In this document: piece by piece, positions 1 through 13,916 of the stretch
How positions within the stretch are numbered: the first letter of the stretch is position 1
Layout of the letters: the number at the start of each line of letters is the position of its first letter
Translations under genes and position numbers: made by a program
The notes under the pieces: generated by a model
Seen by the model: only the letters and a program-made list of their open reading frames with translations
Told to the model about the DNA's origin: nothing
Database searches by the model: none
Source: Melampsora larici-populina 98AG31
Taxonomy: Eukaryota; Basidiomycota; Pucciniomycetes; Pucciniales; Melampsoraceae
DNA length: 64,000 nucleotides
Reading direction: 5' to 3'
NCBI RefSeq assembly: GCF_000204055.1
Contig: NW_006768803.1
Span: 289,607-353,606 of the forward strand

Positions 1-7
1 CACCATA

Positions 8-190
8 CACTGCGAATATAATGTATTTTTCCAAGGTGAAAAATGATTACATTTATTTCACAAAATGATTAAAAGTGCATTAATTCTGCATTAATTCTGT
101 ATTTTTCTGCATTAATTCTGCATTATTAATCATTTTGTGCATTAATGTCAATCATTTTTCACCTTGGAAAAATACATTATTTTCACAGTG
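8..190. mobile_element. CACTA-like MITE with 64-bp terminal inverted repeats
   Basis: The arms at 8-71 and 127-190 are near-perfect inverted repeats. The left end begins CACTG and the right end finishes CAGTG. Both ends are flanked by the trinucleotide ATA (5-7 and 191-193), which looks like a 3-bp target-site duplication. CACTG ends plus a 3-bp duplication fit a non-autonomous CACTA (EnSpm) element. The 55-nt centre is made of short GCATTAATTCT repeats and has no coding capacity. Confidence 0.8.
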
Positions 191-193
191 ATA

Positions 194-3100
194 TGATGTT
201 TTGTGTGGGAAAAATACTGGTGATTATCAAGTGATTTTTTTATGTTTTTGCTTGCTTCCAACTTTTCCAATCATCCACTCCTGAAGATTAATTATAAGGT
301 GTCCATTCCTATCTTTTTGGGTATCAAACCTGAAGATTTCACTTTTTACAGAACTCACCTCAAAAGATTTTGAGCTTGATCTTGACCTGTGTTACATGCA
401 GAAAAATGATTACAGTCTTTACAATATTGTGTCAAGTTGATAGTATCAGTGCCCAAAGGAGGTTTTTTACAAGTCATATGCATGCCTAGCCTTATGTTCT
501 TCATAAGATTGGTTTGATGGCAAATCTTGATGTACTTCAAAGTAGTACAATCTCTCTTCATTAGTTAGCTTTGAGGCTGAGATCAAGAGTTGTCATCTCT
601 CTATGTATTTCCCACCTCAAACATGTATGACTACGTAGCAAACTTATATGATATAGAGAATTGGGAGGAGTGTGTGTTGTGATTTAAAAGGTTTCAATGA
701 AGAATAAAGAAGAAAATTCCTCAGATCAGGAACTCGGTAAACTCAACTAAATGGTACATTATGTGCTCAGCTCCACTAGACACTTGATTGTGAGTAAAAA
801 CATGGACAAATCACTATGGTTTTATGTAGTATATGTAATTAAATGCAGGAATGAAACCATGAACAAAGTAGAGAAATATAGAGAAATGTTAAGTCAGAGA
901 TTTAGTTCTAACACAAGACACAGAAGACAGGAATAGTACTAGATGGTGTACAAAGTACCACCAACCTGGTCATGCCAAGGACATTTGTAGTATCAGATGA
1001 CTGAGAAAGAAGCAGCTTTTGACAGTCTAGTCATGATTCAAGTTTGTACCAATAGAGCATTTGGATATCAAAGATGATGATAGAACTGGGGTATACATGT
1101 CAACATAAAACTTGCTCAAGCCAGATCTTCATATTATCTCTCATAGATGCTGTCATTGACCAGAGCTATCATTGTTCCTTTTCCAGAAGAAGAGTTCTAA
1201 GCCTACATTCTGCTGGTGGCTTCCATGAATTTGCTTGTACAAGATGTGTTTAGGTACAAATCTTTGTAATCTTTGGATATCTATAACATATTAAAAGCTA
1301 GCTACCTCAAGAAGTCAGTGATATCCAAAGGTTTGGTACACAATGGCATCTATGGAAAACATATTGAAGGTATGTTATCTGAGGTCAAGGCTTTGGTGCC
1401 AGCTGGCAGTGCTTCTTGATCAGGTGGAACAAACAGGAGTACTGCCATTTTGTTTGGAGGATATCATCTTGGAGTCTTGATAGAGTTGTTGACCATTGGC
1501 CAGTGGCTGTGCACAAACTGAGCCCAGAGTGGAATTCAAAGCATGAGTCTCGTCTTGATTATCCATAATACACATTTCATTGATCATCATCGCCATTCAC
1601 ATTCCAGCGTACCTTAATTGGGTCTTTAGAAATAAGGGATCTCCAAACTGAAGCTGAAACTGTGAATGCAATTTGGAAAGCTACATAGTCAGCTGACTTG
1701 TTCCGTATTTCGCAAGGTGAGGAATTGTAGAGTGAGGATTTTCAAAGACTATGTGTGATACATTACAGGCTTGGTTCTTTGAGACTGGATCTGGGATATC
1801 AGTCCAAGTCTTACTGGATGCTAAGCACTGCAAGAGTCTGCGGGAAAGTGTGAGGTTTTTACTCATCATTACATATGTGACCTTTACCAGTCCTCAGACT
1901 TCCGGTCGATCAATAGGGCGGGGTCGCCACTCTGACCTGCAAGCGGGTGAGGTATAGAGTCATAGCGAGTTTTTTGGGTTATTCACAAATCGGTCGGGAC
2001 GAGATAAGTACATAATCGATGGTGCAGTTGTCAATCCGGGCCGCGGTAGGAGGGGATCTACGAGACCATCGCAGTCATCGATGGGTGATCGCAGTGAACA
2101 GACCCATGACCCAGGGATAAGATTCTCTGATGAGCGATGAATGTGAAACGTTCGTATAAGTGTGTCAGACCGACAAGTAAGTAAGTGATTCATATTGTAT
2201 TGGAGGATGACTGCCCCAGTGGGTTCGACAACGCACTCAGCTTTAAGTTTTACAGCATTTCTCACCAAAGGTCCAACATCTGGGTATACAGCTTCCTAAC
2301 TAGGATACATCGATTTTTTTCTATTGGATTTATCGATTCAAGAACGTCTAGTGACTTGCTCAAATTCGAATGTGAAGAACATGAGCATTTGCGGCATTCT
2401 GAACGTTTGACTCCAGTCCCCACATGATGAAAGTTAGCTAGTGCTAGACTTTCGTTCAAAGTATAGACTCCTACATTTTTCCCCGCATAGGTTTGAATGA
2501 CCGAATATGTACTTAGCTCCTCCTTGTGTTTCAAGGATAGCATCCTGGGTCACGCACAATGCGATCCGCGACACAGTGCTGGTTTTCACGTCTAATGAGT
2601 CCGAAAAGAAAACTGAGTCTGAATCTTGACCGTGCGCCACTGCCAGATCGTCCTGAGTCGCTTTCCCCTTACCCCACAGTGCCCGTATTTGAATGTTGGT
2701 AAGCTGGCAGTTGATATCTCGCATAATCAGGAGTTGAATTGTCTTTGCTATCGCCGCTTGTCTGCCTTAGAGCTCACGCAATTGCCCATCAAGCTTACGG
2801 TCACGGCCAGGTGAAACGGGCCAAAATTGAACATAAGGCAGATGACGTCCTTGGTCATTCGGTCATTTGTACTGCTCCGCACCTTATGTCCGTCACAAAC
2901 ACTGGTCTTCAGCTCGGAAATACAATTTTGCTACGGGACCTCTTACACGTCTGCGTACCCCGAATCTTCCCGCTCTAGAGATTCAGTATTCTCCTCATTT
3001 TCCAAGATCAGTATACATATTTTCCATGACGGCATGTTACGTCTAAAGGGGTTACATCGATGGATGAAAGAATTCTACAAAATCACTGTGAAAGCTTTTC

Positions 3101-3247
3101 ATAAACTCTCAACCTTCTCTTTCCCCACAACTTATACCTCTTTGGTTTGTTTAAAGAAATATTTGCAATTTCCTTTTTATCCTTCAAGGATTCGGTTTTC
3201 TATATCAAGAACTGTGAATATAATATCAAAATTAGAATTTTTTCATC
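194..3247. other. intergenic region upstream of the hexose transporter
   Basis: I see no convincing gene here. The ORFs are short, start at non-ATG codons or overlap on both strands, and do not join through plausible splice sites. About 1880-2960 is more GC-rich than the rest and may include the transporter promoter. The part up to about 1700 is AT-rich and could hold old transposon debris that I cannot assign to a family. Confidence 0.5.
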
Positions 3248-6200
3248 ATGCCTGCGGTAATGGCAGGTCCAGTCTCGTTTGCGCCACCGGCGGGCAAATC
3301 GAGCGCAATGGCAATCGTCATCGCGGGATTCGCTGCGTTTGGAGGATTTCTGTTAGTACTTTGTGATTTTATGCTGGTGAGAAATTGCTTGACCAAGTCC
3401 TATGACTGATCACTTCTGTGCATGTCATGCAGATACGGTTATGATACTGGGTAAGTCACATTTCTTTTACAACATGAGTGCATTCTTCTTATCCATCGAA
3501 CAACCCTTTCCATGAAATGGATAGATATATCTCCGGTGTCAAAGGTAAGCCACATCTTCGTCCCTTCTATCGAGTTTAAGTGCTAACCATCAAAAATTTG
3601 CCACATTCAGCTATGCCTTTTTGGCTACGGTCCGCTGGTCAGCTAGGCCCTGATGGCGAGTATATGATCACCACTGGCCAAGATTCACTTGTGAGCTTAA
3701 ATTCGCGGTTCATACTCGATGCTTGATGAGTTTTGTCTCATTCCGCCTTTGCAACTTTTGTCACCAGGTCACGAGTATACTTTCAATAGGTGTAAGTTTG
3801 ATCAGCATATACAAACAAGTCATGAGCTTATCAATCCAATGCTATCGTAGACATTTGTGGGAGCACTTCTGGCTTATCCCATAGGTGACAGGTATGGACG
3901 AAGGATAGGAATTGTACTAGCCTGTGGAATCTTCTGCATTGGAGTCGCCCTACAAACTGCTTCGTCCAAGATAGGTTTATTCGTTGCTGGACGTGTATTT
4001 GCAGGGCTAGGAGTCGGTATTACTTCTTGCCTTGTACCTATGTACCAGTCGGAATGCGCACCGTTGAGTGTTTTTTTCAACTTCATGGTTTATTACTTCA
4101 CAGGGTGTCTGATTTTTGTTAGACACACCACTGAAGGAATTCACCCTCTTGACCTCATGCTCAACATGAATAATTTTCATTTCTTTACAATAGAAAATGG
4201 ATTCGTGGAGGGGTAGTCGCATGTTACGTGAGTATCTCTGTCTTGTCTTCAACTATCATAGGGAGTTTCAGTTCGGCTGGGACACGAAAGCTGATTTTAT
4301 GCATTTTTCTAGCAATGGGCTATCACTATCGGGCTTTTGGTCGCCTCGGTGTAAGTATAGAATTAGCTTTATCTTCACATGCGAACTTTACTGATCTTCG
4401 CTATAACAGGACCGTCAACGCAACTAAAGACATGCCAAATGCATCCAGTTACCGTATTCCAATCGGAATTCAAGTAAGCCACTTCTTCTTCGTTCAAATG
4501 TTCTTTTGCTGACATCTGACAAAACCGTGATCCACTCAGTTCATTTGGGCAGCAATCTTATGTATCGGTCTGATGGTATTACCTGAATCGCCTCGATATC
4601 TATTACTCAAAGGAAGAGAAGAAGAAGCATGGAAATCATTAACTCGTCTCTATAGCGCACCTTATGATGATCCAGATGTTCAAGCCGAGTTTTCAGAGAT
4701 CTCTGCAAGTTTGGCAAGAGAAAGAGAGATTGGTAAAACTACTTTGTTAGATTGTTTTCGATCTGATAAACGAAAGAATTTGTTACGTACTTTAACTGGT
4801 ATTGGGTTAGTCTCATCTTATTTCTCTCTTTATTTTTAAAGCCAAATCCAGCTCAGATTATTGAATTTTGCGATAAACTTTTAGACTTCAGGGTTGGCAA
4901 CAAGCTGTATGTTCTACAGATGAATTTTTAAGTTTGTTAGACGACTTTAGACTAATTTGCTTTCTCTACTGAAAATCTTTGCCTAGTCTGGTATCAACTT
5001 GTGAGTCAACCTATCGATATAAATATACTCATTAACAAAGCTTACCAGTATTCTGTATATGATCACAGCTTCTTTGTAAGCACAAACCCCTTCAGAATCG
5101 ACATCATTTGGTACACTCTACTGAGACTCGAAGTATTTTCTTTAGTACTACGGGACTACCTTCTTTAAGAATTCAGGAATATCCAATGCATTCTTAGTCA
5201 CTGTCGCCACTAATGTTGTAAGTGTGATATCATCGAATCTTTAAGATAAACACAGAGTGACTGAAAATTTCTATAACTCTGCATAGGTCAACGTCGTCAG
5301 TCTCATATCCATTCTAGCATCACTATGAACCTAATAAAATCATATATCGCAAGGTATTTGAATGAAATGTGCATCACTAATCATCTCGCTTCAATGCTTC
5401 CAGGTGATGACGATTCCAGGAATTTGGGCTGTTGACAAACTCGGACGACGAACCATGTTACTCGGTGGAGCAATTGTTATGTTCGCATGTGAGGTAAGCG
5501 TACCAGTACAGATGGACTTTAAACTCGTCATCTTTACTGAACCACTTCATCTGTTGTTGCAGTTGATTGTGGCGTGTGTTGGTACGTTCACTTCTCCCGA
5601 CAATATGGCATCTCAAAAGGTTCTCGTGGCGTTCTCTTGTATCTTTATTGGAACATTTGCGGCTAGTTGGGGTAAGCTTTTGGTCTCTTACGAGGTGCAT
5701 ACCAAGTACTGATGAAGACTTATTCCAAATTTCAGGTCCTATCCCATGGGTCGTGACTAGGTTTGTAAATTTCAAAGAACATTCCTATATATGATCACTA
5801 ACGGTTTGACGATTGTCTTGTAACAAAAGTGAAATATATCCTCTAGCAACTCGTGGAAAGCAAATGGCAATGTCTACAGCATCCAATTGGGCAGTGTAAG
5901 TCACATCAATGTGAATTGATTTCCTACAGATGACTAATGATCATTGATTCAACGAAATGATCACAAACAGAAACTTCCTCATGGGATTCATCACACCTTA
6001 TCTGGTTGATGAAGGTGTTGGTAAAGCCGGTCTAGGAGTCAAGGTGTTTTGGCTATGGGCAGCATTCTGCTTTTCTTGTATCATCTTCTGTTTTTTCTTG
6101 TAAGCCCCCAGAAACCCTCTTCCTAAACTTTTTTTTTGATTATTCAAACATAGACTGAAAAATGATCTCTCGATTTTTTTTGGTGGGGACGGTTATAGGA

Positions 6201-6364
6201 TTCCGGAAACAAAGGGACTTTCATTAGAACAAGTCGAATTACTTTACGTGAATTCGACTATTCTTAAAAGTAATTCTTATCGTCGAGAGATGATTGCAAA
6301 TAATATGCATGAAGGAATGACACCTGCTGAAAAGGCTGTTCAAGAAAAACTAGAATTGATTTGA
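3248..6364 (+). CDS. HXT1: MFS hexose transporter (rust HXT1-like), 21 exons, 522 aa
   Basis: Plasma-membrane proton/hexose symporter of the sugar-porter family; in rusts the related HXT1 is the main haustorial glucose/fructose importer (established knowledge). Exons: 3248-3351, 3433-3450, 3525-3544, 3611-3690, 3768-3791, 3851-4062, 4194-4227, 4313-4350, 4410-4473, 4540-4805, 4885-4906, 4987-5000, 5069-5075, 5146-5217, 5287-5295, 5404-5493, 5563-5671, 5736-5760, 5830-5895, 5971-6099, 6199-6364. They sum to 1569 nt in one frame. Visible signatures are GYDTG near residue 38, GDRYGRR in loop 2-3, PESPRYLLLKGR before the central loop, QQASGINF in TM7, DKLGRR in loop 8-9 and PETKGLSLEQVE after TM12. 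The N-terminus begins MPAVMAGPVSF. Exons of 7 and 9 nt are unusually small. The family is certain; the gene symbol is by resemblance. Confidence 0.93.
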
Positions 6365-8565
6365 AAGAAGAGATGGAATGTTTTAATTATATATATCTCA
6401 TGATTTCATTACACTTCTTTTTGATTGATTTTCCTTTTAGAAGACTTAAGACAGAGTAGAATTGATTCAGATCATGTGATCGTGCTCTCTTCTAGGATCA
6501 AATTGATATGAAAGATGATCATAAAGTGTTTATGTTGTTCTATCTTACTATAAATCTTTTAACTTGTATCTATTCTTTATCTAGCAAACCCACAAAACTT
6601 ACTCTCTTTATCCTTCAACTCAACCTGTTCTTTCCAGAAATCTCCACCACAATCATGTACAATAGCTTGATGAATTTGAAATGTTATAGTTCATCTCATA
6701 TTGCTTTTGTTCAGTCCCTTGAAGTCCTTTTTTTCTTCTTGTCTTTCTTTTACTCATAGTACAAATCAATATGAGATTGAAGATCTGTACATACTGTGTA
6801 TGTGTGATGATTAATTTCATTATTGCAGTTATGATGAATTTTTCAAATCCTTATTTTCTTGACTATATAATTAGGTGAATGAATACATCATTTGTTTAAC
6901 TTGCTTGTCAGAAAACAAGATTGGATATAAGCCTATTGCATTGGCAAAGTCTGCCCTGGTGTATCTGTTGGAAAGTATATTGGATCCTTTTTGATCACAA
7001 CTACCATATATATGAGTAATCACTCAACCAAAACATCCACGTTTTGGGGTATTTGTACTGCCAAAAACTCTACTTAGTTTCCATTCCCCCTATTCAAGAC
7101 TTTCACCAAGTTTTTAGGTCATTCCATAGTTTCTGATCTCACTCTATCCATCTTTGTACTCCATGCCTTTGTACATTCAAGGTCATCTTTAGGAAAGGAA
7201 TTCGAATTCCAGTTTCATTTCTCCTTTTTGGAAAATCATCAGGAAAAATAGCCAGCCCTATCCATGATATCAATTGCTCAAGGAGGTGACCTTGGTCATC
7301 ATCATCGGATTCATTTATTCCAAGATACACTCAAGACGGTCAAATTATAAGACTTGTAATTTTTTTCAAACTCACTAATCATTTAGATCAATGAATGAAT
7401 GATAGATTGATCACGACCAATAATTCATAATCTCAGTTCATCATTAAACAAGCGATAATTCAAACTTTGTGATCATGAACCGTTAAAGTATTCAAATCAG
7501 TTTGAATGATTTGTTTATCCGTTCAGGTTGATGTGAATGATTTTTCTCATTGATTCATAGTTTGTTCAATCAATCGCTCATGTCACTGATTTGGTACTCA
7601 GAGTGAGACCAATTTGAGGAGTTCTTTTGATTTTTGTGAAAACTGAATAATGATGCATTGATAAAAAGGGTTCAGTTGAAGTGATTTGAGAGTGTGGGTT
7701 AATCAAGTATAAGAAGGTGTTAGAAGATCATCAATTATAGAAAATGAAATCCCTTTGTTGGAAAGAGTAAGTTGGAAGACGTCATTTCGAAAGGGTCAAG
7801 AAGTCTTAGTCAAGAAGTGCCCTGTTTGGTTTTTTGAAATCTTGGTTGTAGCATATAGTGTAGCAAATGGTTAAAGGATGAATCGAGTTAAAGAAGGGTT
7901 TTTTGATTGAATGAAGTTGAGTTTAATGATTAACATTGATCGAATTGGGTTTGGTTGTGATGATGGAATGATTAGTAAGATAAGATGGCTGTGAAGAAAG
8001 ATTGTAGAGTGAAATCCGAGATGGATGCATGGATGGTTCTAGAAGGTTAAATCGAAACCCTAGATAGCTACACCCTAGACCGTAGTAGCATAGAGATTAA
8101 GACTTAAGATTCTAGATTAAACAAATCGAAAACCCTTTGTTAAGTTTTTTTTTTCTTCCAAAGGTGACGAAAGATTATCAAGTAAATTTAAGTTTCTCCT
8201 TTCTTTCTGTTTCTTTCTGTTTTTTTAATTTGAACATCAAACTTCAACACTTTAGTACTCATTTCAACATCAACAAAACGATCAAAGTTACCAATCCAAA
8301 TCAGATTCCCAAAGTCAAACTGTCTAAAAATCTAAAGACTGTTCAAGTGAGTAAGTCAAGAGTTTAATCATTGTGGAGATATCTTTTGATTACCTTTGTT
8401 TACCGGTCTTTTTTTTTCGTTTCACCCTGATTCTTCCATGTTGTTTACCCATCTCACTCCGATCGCATCTACATCTAAGAAGTTCGATTTAACTGACTAC
8501 CTTTGTTCTGTTGACCCCCCTTTCAACTTTTCAATCATCTCACTCTCTCTTTCTCTATTTTATCA

Positions 8566-8602
<37 letters not shown>

Positions 8603-8670
8603 ACTCAGAAATCAAAACTCAATCAAATCAATCAATCACTTTCATTCATTCTCAATCAATCCATCAGATC
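6365..8670. other. intergenic region between HXT1-like and Btz-like genes
   Basis: About 2.3 kb of AT-rich DNA with no credible coding exon. The part after about 8400 is pyrimidine-rich, runs into a CAT microsatellite and is probably the 5' UTR and promoter of the gene starting at 8671. Open frames there (for example 8396-8674) are low-complexity reads of this tract. Confidence 0.55.
8564..8602. repeat. CAT trinucleotide microsatellite
   Basis: About a dozen uninterrupted CAT/ATC units lie roughly 70 nt before the start codon at 8671, probably in the 5' leader. Such a tract is prone to length variation between strains. Confidence 0.9.
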
Positions 8671-11600
8671 ATGACCATGTCCATCACTACTCTCAACAAT
8701 CAATCTACTGAACCATCCGATCATTCAAATCAAAATCAATCAAACTCAACTTCATTGAATCCTCAAGAACCTTTAAAAAATTCAACTTCTCATCCTCGAA
8801 GAACGAGAAAGTCGAAACTATTAGCCAATCGACGTAGACGTAGTAGAAATCAACCTGATTATGATGAAGATCTAGAAGCAGATCAAAATGATGATGAACA
8901 AAGCAGACCGAATCATCTCACCACAGGTTCCGATTCAACAAGTTCAGACTGTGATGATTCTACAACAAGTTCACTTTCAAATTCAAATTCAGATCTATCA
9001 GTAGACGAATTTGAACAAGATCAAACTCAATTTGTGGATCTCGAAGCAGGTCATCAAACTTGCCTTCAATCTGAATGTTAGTACAATCTATCCTCATACA
9101 ACACTTTTCACCTTCGAAGCTTTACATTTACTCAACTCTTTGCTCTTCATCTTCAAATCCTCTCCCAGCATCGAGCACTTTTGTTCCTAATAAAATTGCC
9201 AAAATCAAACCTGGTCAAACTCCAACCGATGACCCGTCTCAATCACCTACCGCTCATAGCACTGCTACTCAACCATCTCTTACAAGCTCATCAGCTACTC
9301 GTAGGCATAAACAACAACCTTCACCTACTTCTACGACCACCACGACTACTACAACTACTTCTACCAATCAAACTAATCATGAAGATCTCACCGCTACCAA
9401 CAACAACACCCCTAGCATCAATAACAATAACAACACTACCATCATCTTCAATCAAGGCTCTTGGATCACTGGCCTAAACACTAACACCAACGAAGATCAA
9501 CCTACCGTTCAAACACCGCGTTATATCCCATTCATCGAATTCGACAACTTCAACGCCTACGGTTCTCTCATCTTCGATCTTAATACCGGTTTGAGCAGTC
9601 GATCACGTGTGGAGTGTAAGCCTGATGGTTTAGAAAAAGCTCCACCGGAAGCCCTAGAGGAAAAGTTGTAAAGGATGACCCTCAGTACAGATCTTTCAAA
9701 TCACGAGCTAATGCAAGAGATTGAACAAGAACAAGCAGCCGCTCGACGAGCTCTGAAGAAGAGAGAGAAACGATTATCAAAGTTACGCGGAGACAAGCGG
9801 CCCAATTCGCGTCCTTCCACTGGTACCCCACTTACCGTCAATATCATCTCACCATCACAACCAAACCACCGTCATTCTGCTCATCGAACTGGTTCACCTT
9901 TACCTTCCTCGACTCGACCACCCTCCTCGCTTGCCGGTCACACTGCCAATCGACCTCCCTCTGCCTTCAGTAACGCCATCTCAGAAACCAATCAATCCGC
10001 TGCTGCTTCAGAAGAACCTTGGACTATTCCCCGTTCAGGTCGATTCTGGGGACATGACGATCGTCAATCTCACTCACAACGTGGGGGCCGTGGCATGCGT
10101 GGAGGTAATAGTCGAGGTTCTCATGCAAGAGGCCGTGGTGGTGGTGGTGGGATTATTAGAGGAGCAGGTCATCATGGAAAAGGTGGATTTCGCGCAGACT
10201 GGGAGGAGCAACGTCGACATCAACCGAATCTACATCCCAATGGCCCTCCTAACAATCACCATCTTCATCTACAGCGACCTGACACACCGGCTGGCCAAAG
10301 CGATACGGGTCGAAGTGTAGGCAGTGGGGCTGGTTGGATCACCGTACAGGCGAAACAGAAATCTTTTGGTAGTAATGGTCATCAATTAAGTAATGGAGAT
10401 GGGGAATGGCGTCATGATGGATGGGAAGAAATTGAACGCGAGTCGGATCGTAAATCAGCTCATCAAAGGTATGTATCATTCATCTTTCTTGCTTCTCTTA
10501 TCACATCGAAACTGACTTGATCATCTCGACGTTTGGTCGAATATCTTCATAGGGCAAGGGGATACCAATTTTACCGTGGTGGTGCACCTAATCGGAGAGG
10601 AATGGCCGTTCCAGCTAATCAACCACCGCTTCGATCCTCCAGTCTTCGAAGGCCTACCAACTCTGCACAGCCTAATCAGAATCATTCTGAAGTATCTTCT
10701 ACCACTCCATCCACTTTCCAAGAACCTTTGGTGAATGGTGTCTCGAAAGTGTCGAAATCCGAACCCAACGGTTCTTCGACAACCGATGTACCTGAACCCA
10801 CTACTAAATCGCCCGGTCCTGTCTCTACTGTGTCCGTCGGTCCTGGATCTCTCGACGCACCTACAGAAGCGAGTCAGGTAGAGAGCACCAAGATTGATGA
10901 GGTGAAAGTATGCTTAAATTCCAAGCACTCGCTTCCCATCGGTACCCCCACTCCGGAATATCAAGAAGACAAAGCTGAATCTGTGATACAGACGTTAGAG
11001 GCACCTGATAAGACCGGCACCTGCTCCAACACATCTGATTCTGCAAGTATCACCGTTGCCTCCTCGCCCGACAAGAAGTCAAAGGATGAAACACAAGTGA
11101 AGCGATCTCCAGCGGATGAGGATGAGGCACCGCGGTCGGGAATAGTAGTGAAGTTACCAACGACCATCAAGATTGGTACTATCCCAGTCTACCATCATTC
11201 TACCATCATTCCCGAAGTGTCAGGTGCCATCAAGATCAATGGTAGCACAAGCACGCCTCTAGTTCAACAGCCTCAATCACAACTCAATGAAGAACACAAT
11301 GGAATCACAAGCAGAGAAAGGCCAACTTTCGATCTTCCTCCCCTTCCTCATCCTCCTCCTTCGAGTTCAATTACCCTGGGATCGATTGGTGGAGCCGAAA
11401 TTTTACGGGAAGCAATGTCGGCTTCAATACATCACCTTCCTCCGCCCGTACCAGTACCGACACCGTTTGTGAATCATTATCATCATGATTACTATCCTCT
11501 TGAGCCACCACCACCGCAGCAACAAACAGGAATGCTTTTACAAGGAGAAGAAGAGGACCGATCGAGGCACATCAGCTTTACCCCATCAGCTGGTTCATCA

Positions 11601-12164
11601 TCTGGCAATTCCTCGCAAACTCCATTTCCTCATGATCATCACTCACATCTACATCAACATCCACCAAACATGTTTAATTCACATCCACCCCCACCACCGC
11701 CACCCATCGATCCACAACATCATTTCAACCCACTTCATCATTTCTATCATCCTCATCCTCATCCACCACCACCATTACCACCATTACAATACTTTGATCC
11801 GATCACTGGACAACATATGATTTACCCACATCCACAACAACCACAACCATTACCCCCACCTCCACCTCCAATGTTTTTTGATTTACCACCTACCCAAGCA
11901 CCATTACCACCACCACCTTCTCAACCATTACCACCTTCGAGTGAAAGTTTATTAACACTCTCTACACCTGGATTATATGCACCACCACCACGATCTAGTA
12001 AGGTTAGAATCAAAGATCCCATCTCGGGATTAGAAAAAGAAAAGTTTGGAGGCGAGATTAAGTGTTTTGAACATAAAGGAGTCACTTATTTTCATCAAGA
12101 ACATCCATCAGCTGTTGTCACATCACCAGGAGCAGCAGCAGCACATCAACAGTCACAGAGGTAG
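8671..12164 (+). CDS. Btz/CASC3-like exon-junction-complex protein, 1080 aa
   Basis: Four exons: 8671-9076, 9169-9615, 9691-10468, 10553-12164 (3243 nt, one frame). The in-frame TAA at 9669-9671 falls inside intron 2. The N-terminus is basic and acidic by turns (KSKLLANRRRRSRN, then Asp/Glu/Ser runs). A short coiled coil, EQEQAAARRALKKREKRL, follows near residue 300. Residues about 398-409 read PRSGRFWGHDDR, and further on there is EWRHDGWEEIE. Together these resemble the split eIF4A-III-binding (SELOR/Btz) motif of Barentsz/MLN51. An RGG-rich stretch (RGGRGMRGG) lies between them. The C-terminal half is low-complexity Pro/His/Gln. Likely role: a core or accessory EJC factor binding spliced mRNA (inference), which suits such an intron-rich genome. 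The family call rests on short motifs only. Confidence 0.72.
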
Positions 12165-13916
12165 AACTTTAGATCAAACGATTTATATACTTGTACATTT
12201 CTTTATACATTTATAGCAATCTTTTTTTTTAGTCTTAGATTCTTTTTTTTTTCGCCGCTTCTTCTTTTTTTCTTCTTATTGAGATAGATTGATTGAAAAA
12301 GGTTTAGGAGTTGGATATGTGGGTTTGGGTTTTTGGTAAGTTTGAAGAGAAGTTGCAAAAGAAAAGAAAGGTTGAAATGAAATGACAAAGTAAAATTAAA
12401 AACATTTGAACACAACAGAGATGAAAGTTTTGAAAAAAGAAAAGAAGAAATCAAGTTTTGAAGAGAGAAAAATAAAATTTTTAAAAGATATCAAGTTTAT
12501 ATATTGGGTCAATGAAAGAATGAGTAAAAGTCTTCTTTTTTTTTCTTTTGGTTTTCTTTTCTTCTTTTGGTTTCTTTCTCTCTCTTTTTTTTGGTTTTTT
12601 TGTGTTGTTTAAGCGTGTGTCAATTTCTGTGTGTGTGTGTGATTGTTTTTGTTTTTGTGAATTGGGGTTGAAGTAAAAAAGGTGTGAAGAAGACAGATAG
12701 AATGGTTATAAGGTGGGTTTTCATGAATGAAGAAGAAAAAAAGAAATTAAACATTAAAACAAAAAGAAAATTAACTGAATTTTGAGTGAAACTTTTTGAA
12801 AGAACAGATGAGAGAGAGAGAGATACAAGAATTATTTTCTATATGAAAGCTGTTTTTTTCCTTGTGTGATGTGTAGATTGAACTTTTGTTTGGTTTGGTT
12901 TTTGTGAGTAAGTGTATTGGGTTTATTGGTAAAACAAAAGAAGAAGCTTGGGAGGTTTTCTGGGGTTAGAATTGGTTTGAATTAATAGATAGAGAGTTGA
13001 ATAATTTTAAAAGAAGAGTTAAGAATAAATTTATCCACTGGTAATCAAGATCATTTATTGACCAGAAGTTGAGTTTAAGCCAAACAAATTATTAATCAAA
13101 AAGAGTCAAGAGTTTGCTTGATGTAGTGGTTCAGCTTTCACTACGTTCATGTGTGTTGAATTTGTATGGGCGGTTTGAGTTGATCATCAAAGTGGAGTTG
13201 ATGGTTAGAGGATAGAGCAAAAGGTTTTATTGGAAAATCAATTGGCATGATTCTTACTTGTGTTCTGGTTGAAGTGAGTTATTTAGAGGGACACATGTAG
13301 TCTGGCCTATGTATAACACCACTGTCACTGGGAAATAAGGGTTTCACTAGCTGTGAAAGGCAGGGGGTGGTGGGGATGTACTGGGATCCGTATTTGGCTT
13401 TTGTGTATATCACACTGGGTTGGTGATGTGTAATAGCCTTGTTCATATTCAAATAATTGGGTCTGTGAACATTTCACCCTCATAAAGATCTTATCCAGAT
13501 ATCAGACACTTGTTAAGCAGCTGCCTTGGCTATATAGTTAGTTTGTAGTGTGAGATCTGATAGGTACACATGGAATATAATAAGTCTAATTAGGGCAATA
13601 AAACTTGAAGGGTGTGTGCTTGTCTGATCTGTGTGTGCTTTGTGCCATGCTTGTACTTATCATAGCTTATGATAAACCCTAAATGCTGAATCTGTATGAA
13701 TTCAGGGTGCCAAGCCAAAAAATTAACACACTTTGGGGTGAAATGGTTCTTGAACCCAGGTGCCACATTTACAGCTTGGGATTAGCAAAGTGTGCACCCA
13801 TAATTGTAGCCCATTTTGGATGCAGTAATTCCTACTCCTATATTTGAAAGTGTGATTTAGAGTGTGTGGGAATATAGATAAATATATTGGTAGATATTGT
13901 CACCAAAAGATAAGAT
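12165..13916. other. intergenic, AT-rich low-complexity
   Basis: 3' flank of the Btz-like gene. It carries T/CT tracts (about 12220-12280 and 12530-12610) and short GT and GA simple repeats. No exon could be supported on either strand; the apparent ORFs at 12203-12612 are translations of these tracts. Confidence 0.55.

Noticed and set aside
1960..2724. Overlapping minus-strand ORFs of 90-102 codons upstream of the transporter.
   Set aside because: Heavily overlapping frames on both strands with no motif, signal peptide or splice logic; they look like chance ORFs in a GC-richer patch.
9616..9690. The in-frame TAA at 9669 as the end of a first gene and a second gene starting at ATG 9675.
   Set aside because: A 75-nt GTAAGC...TACAG intron removes the stop, keeps the frame and joins two halves that together carry the Btz-like motif.
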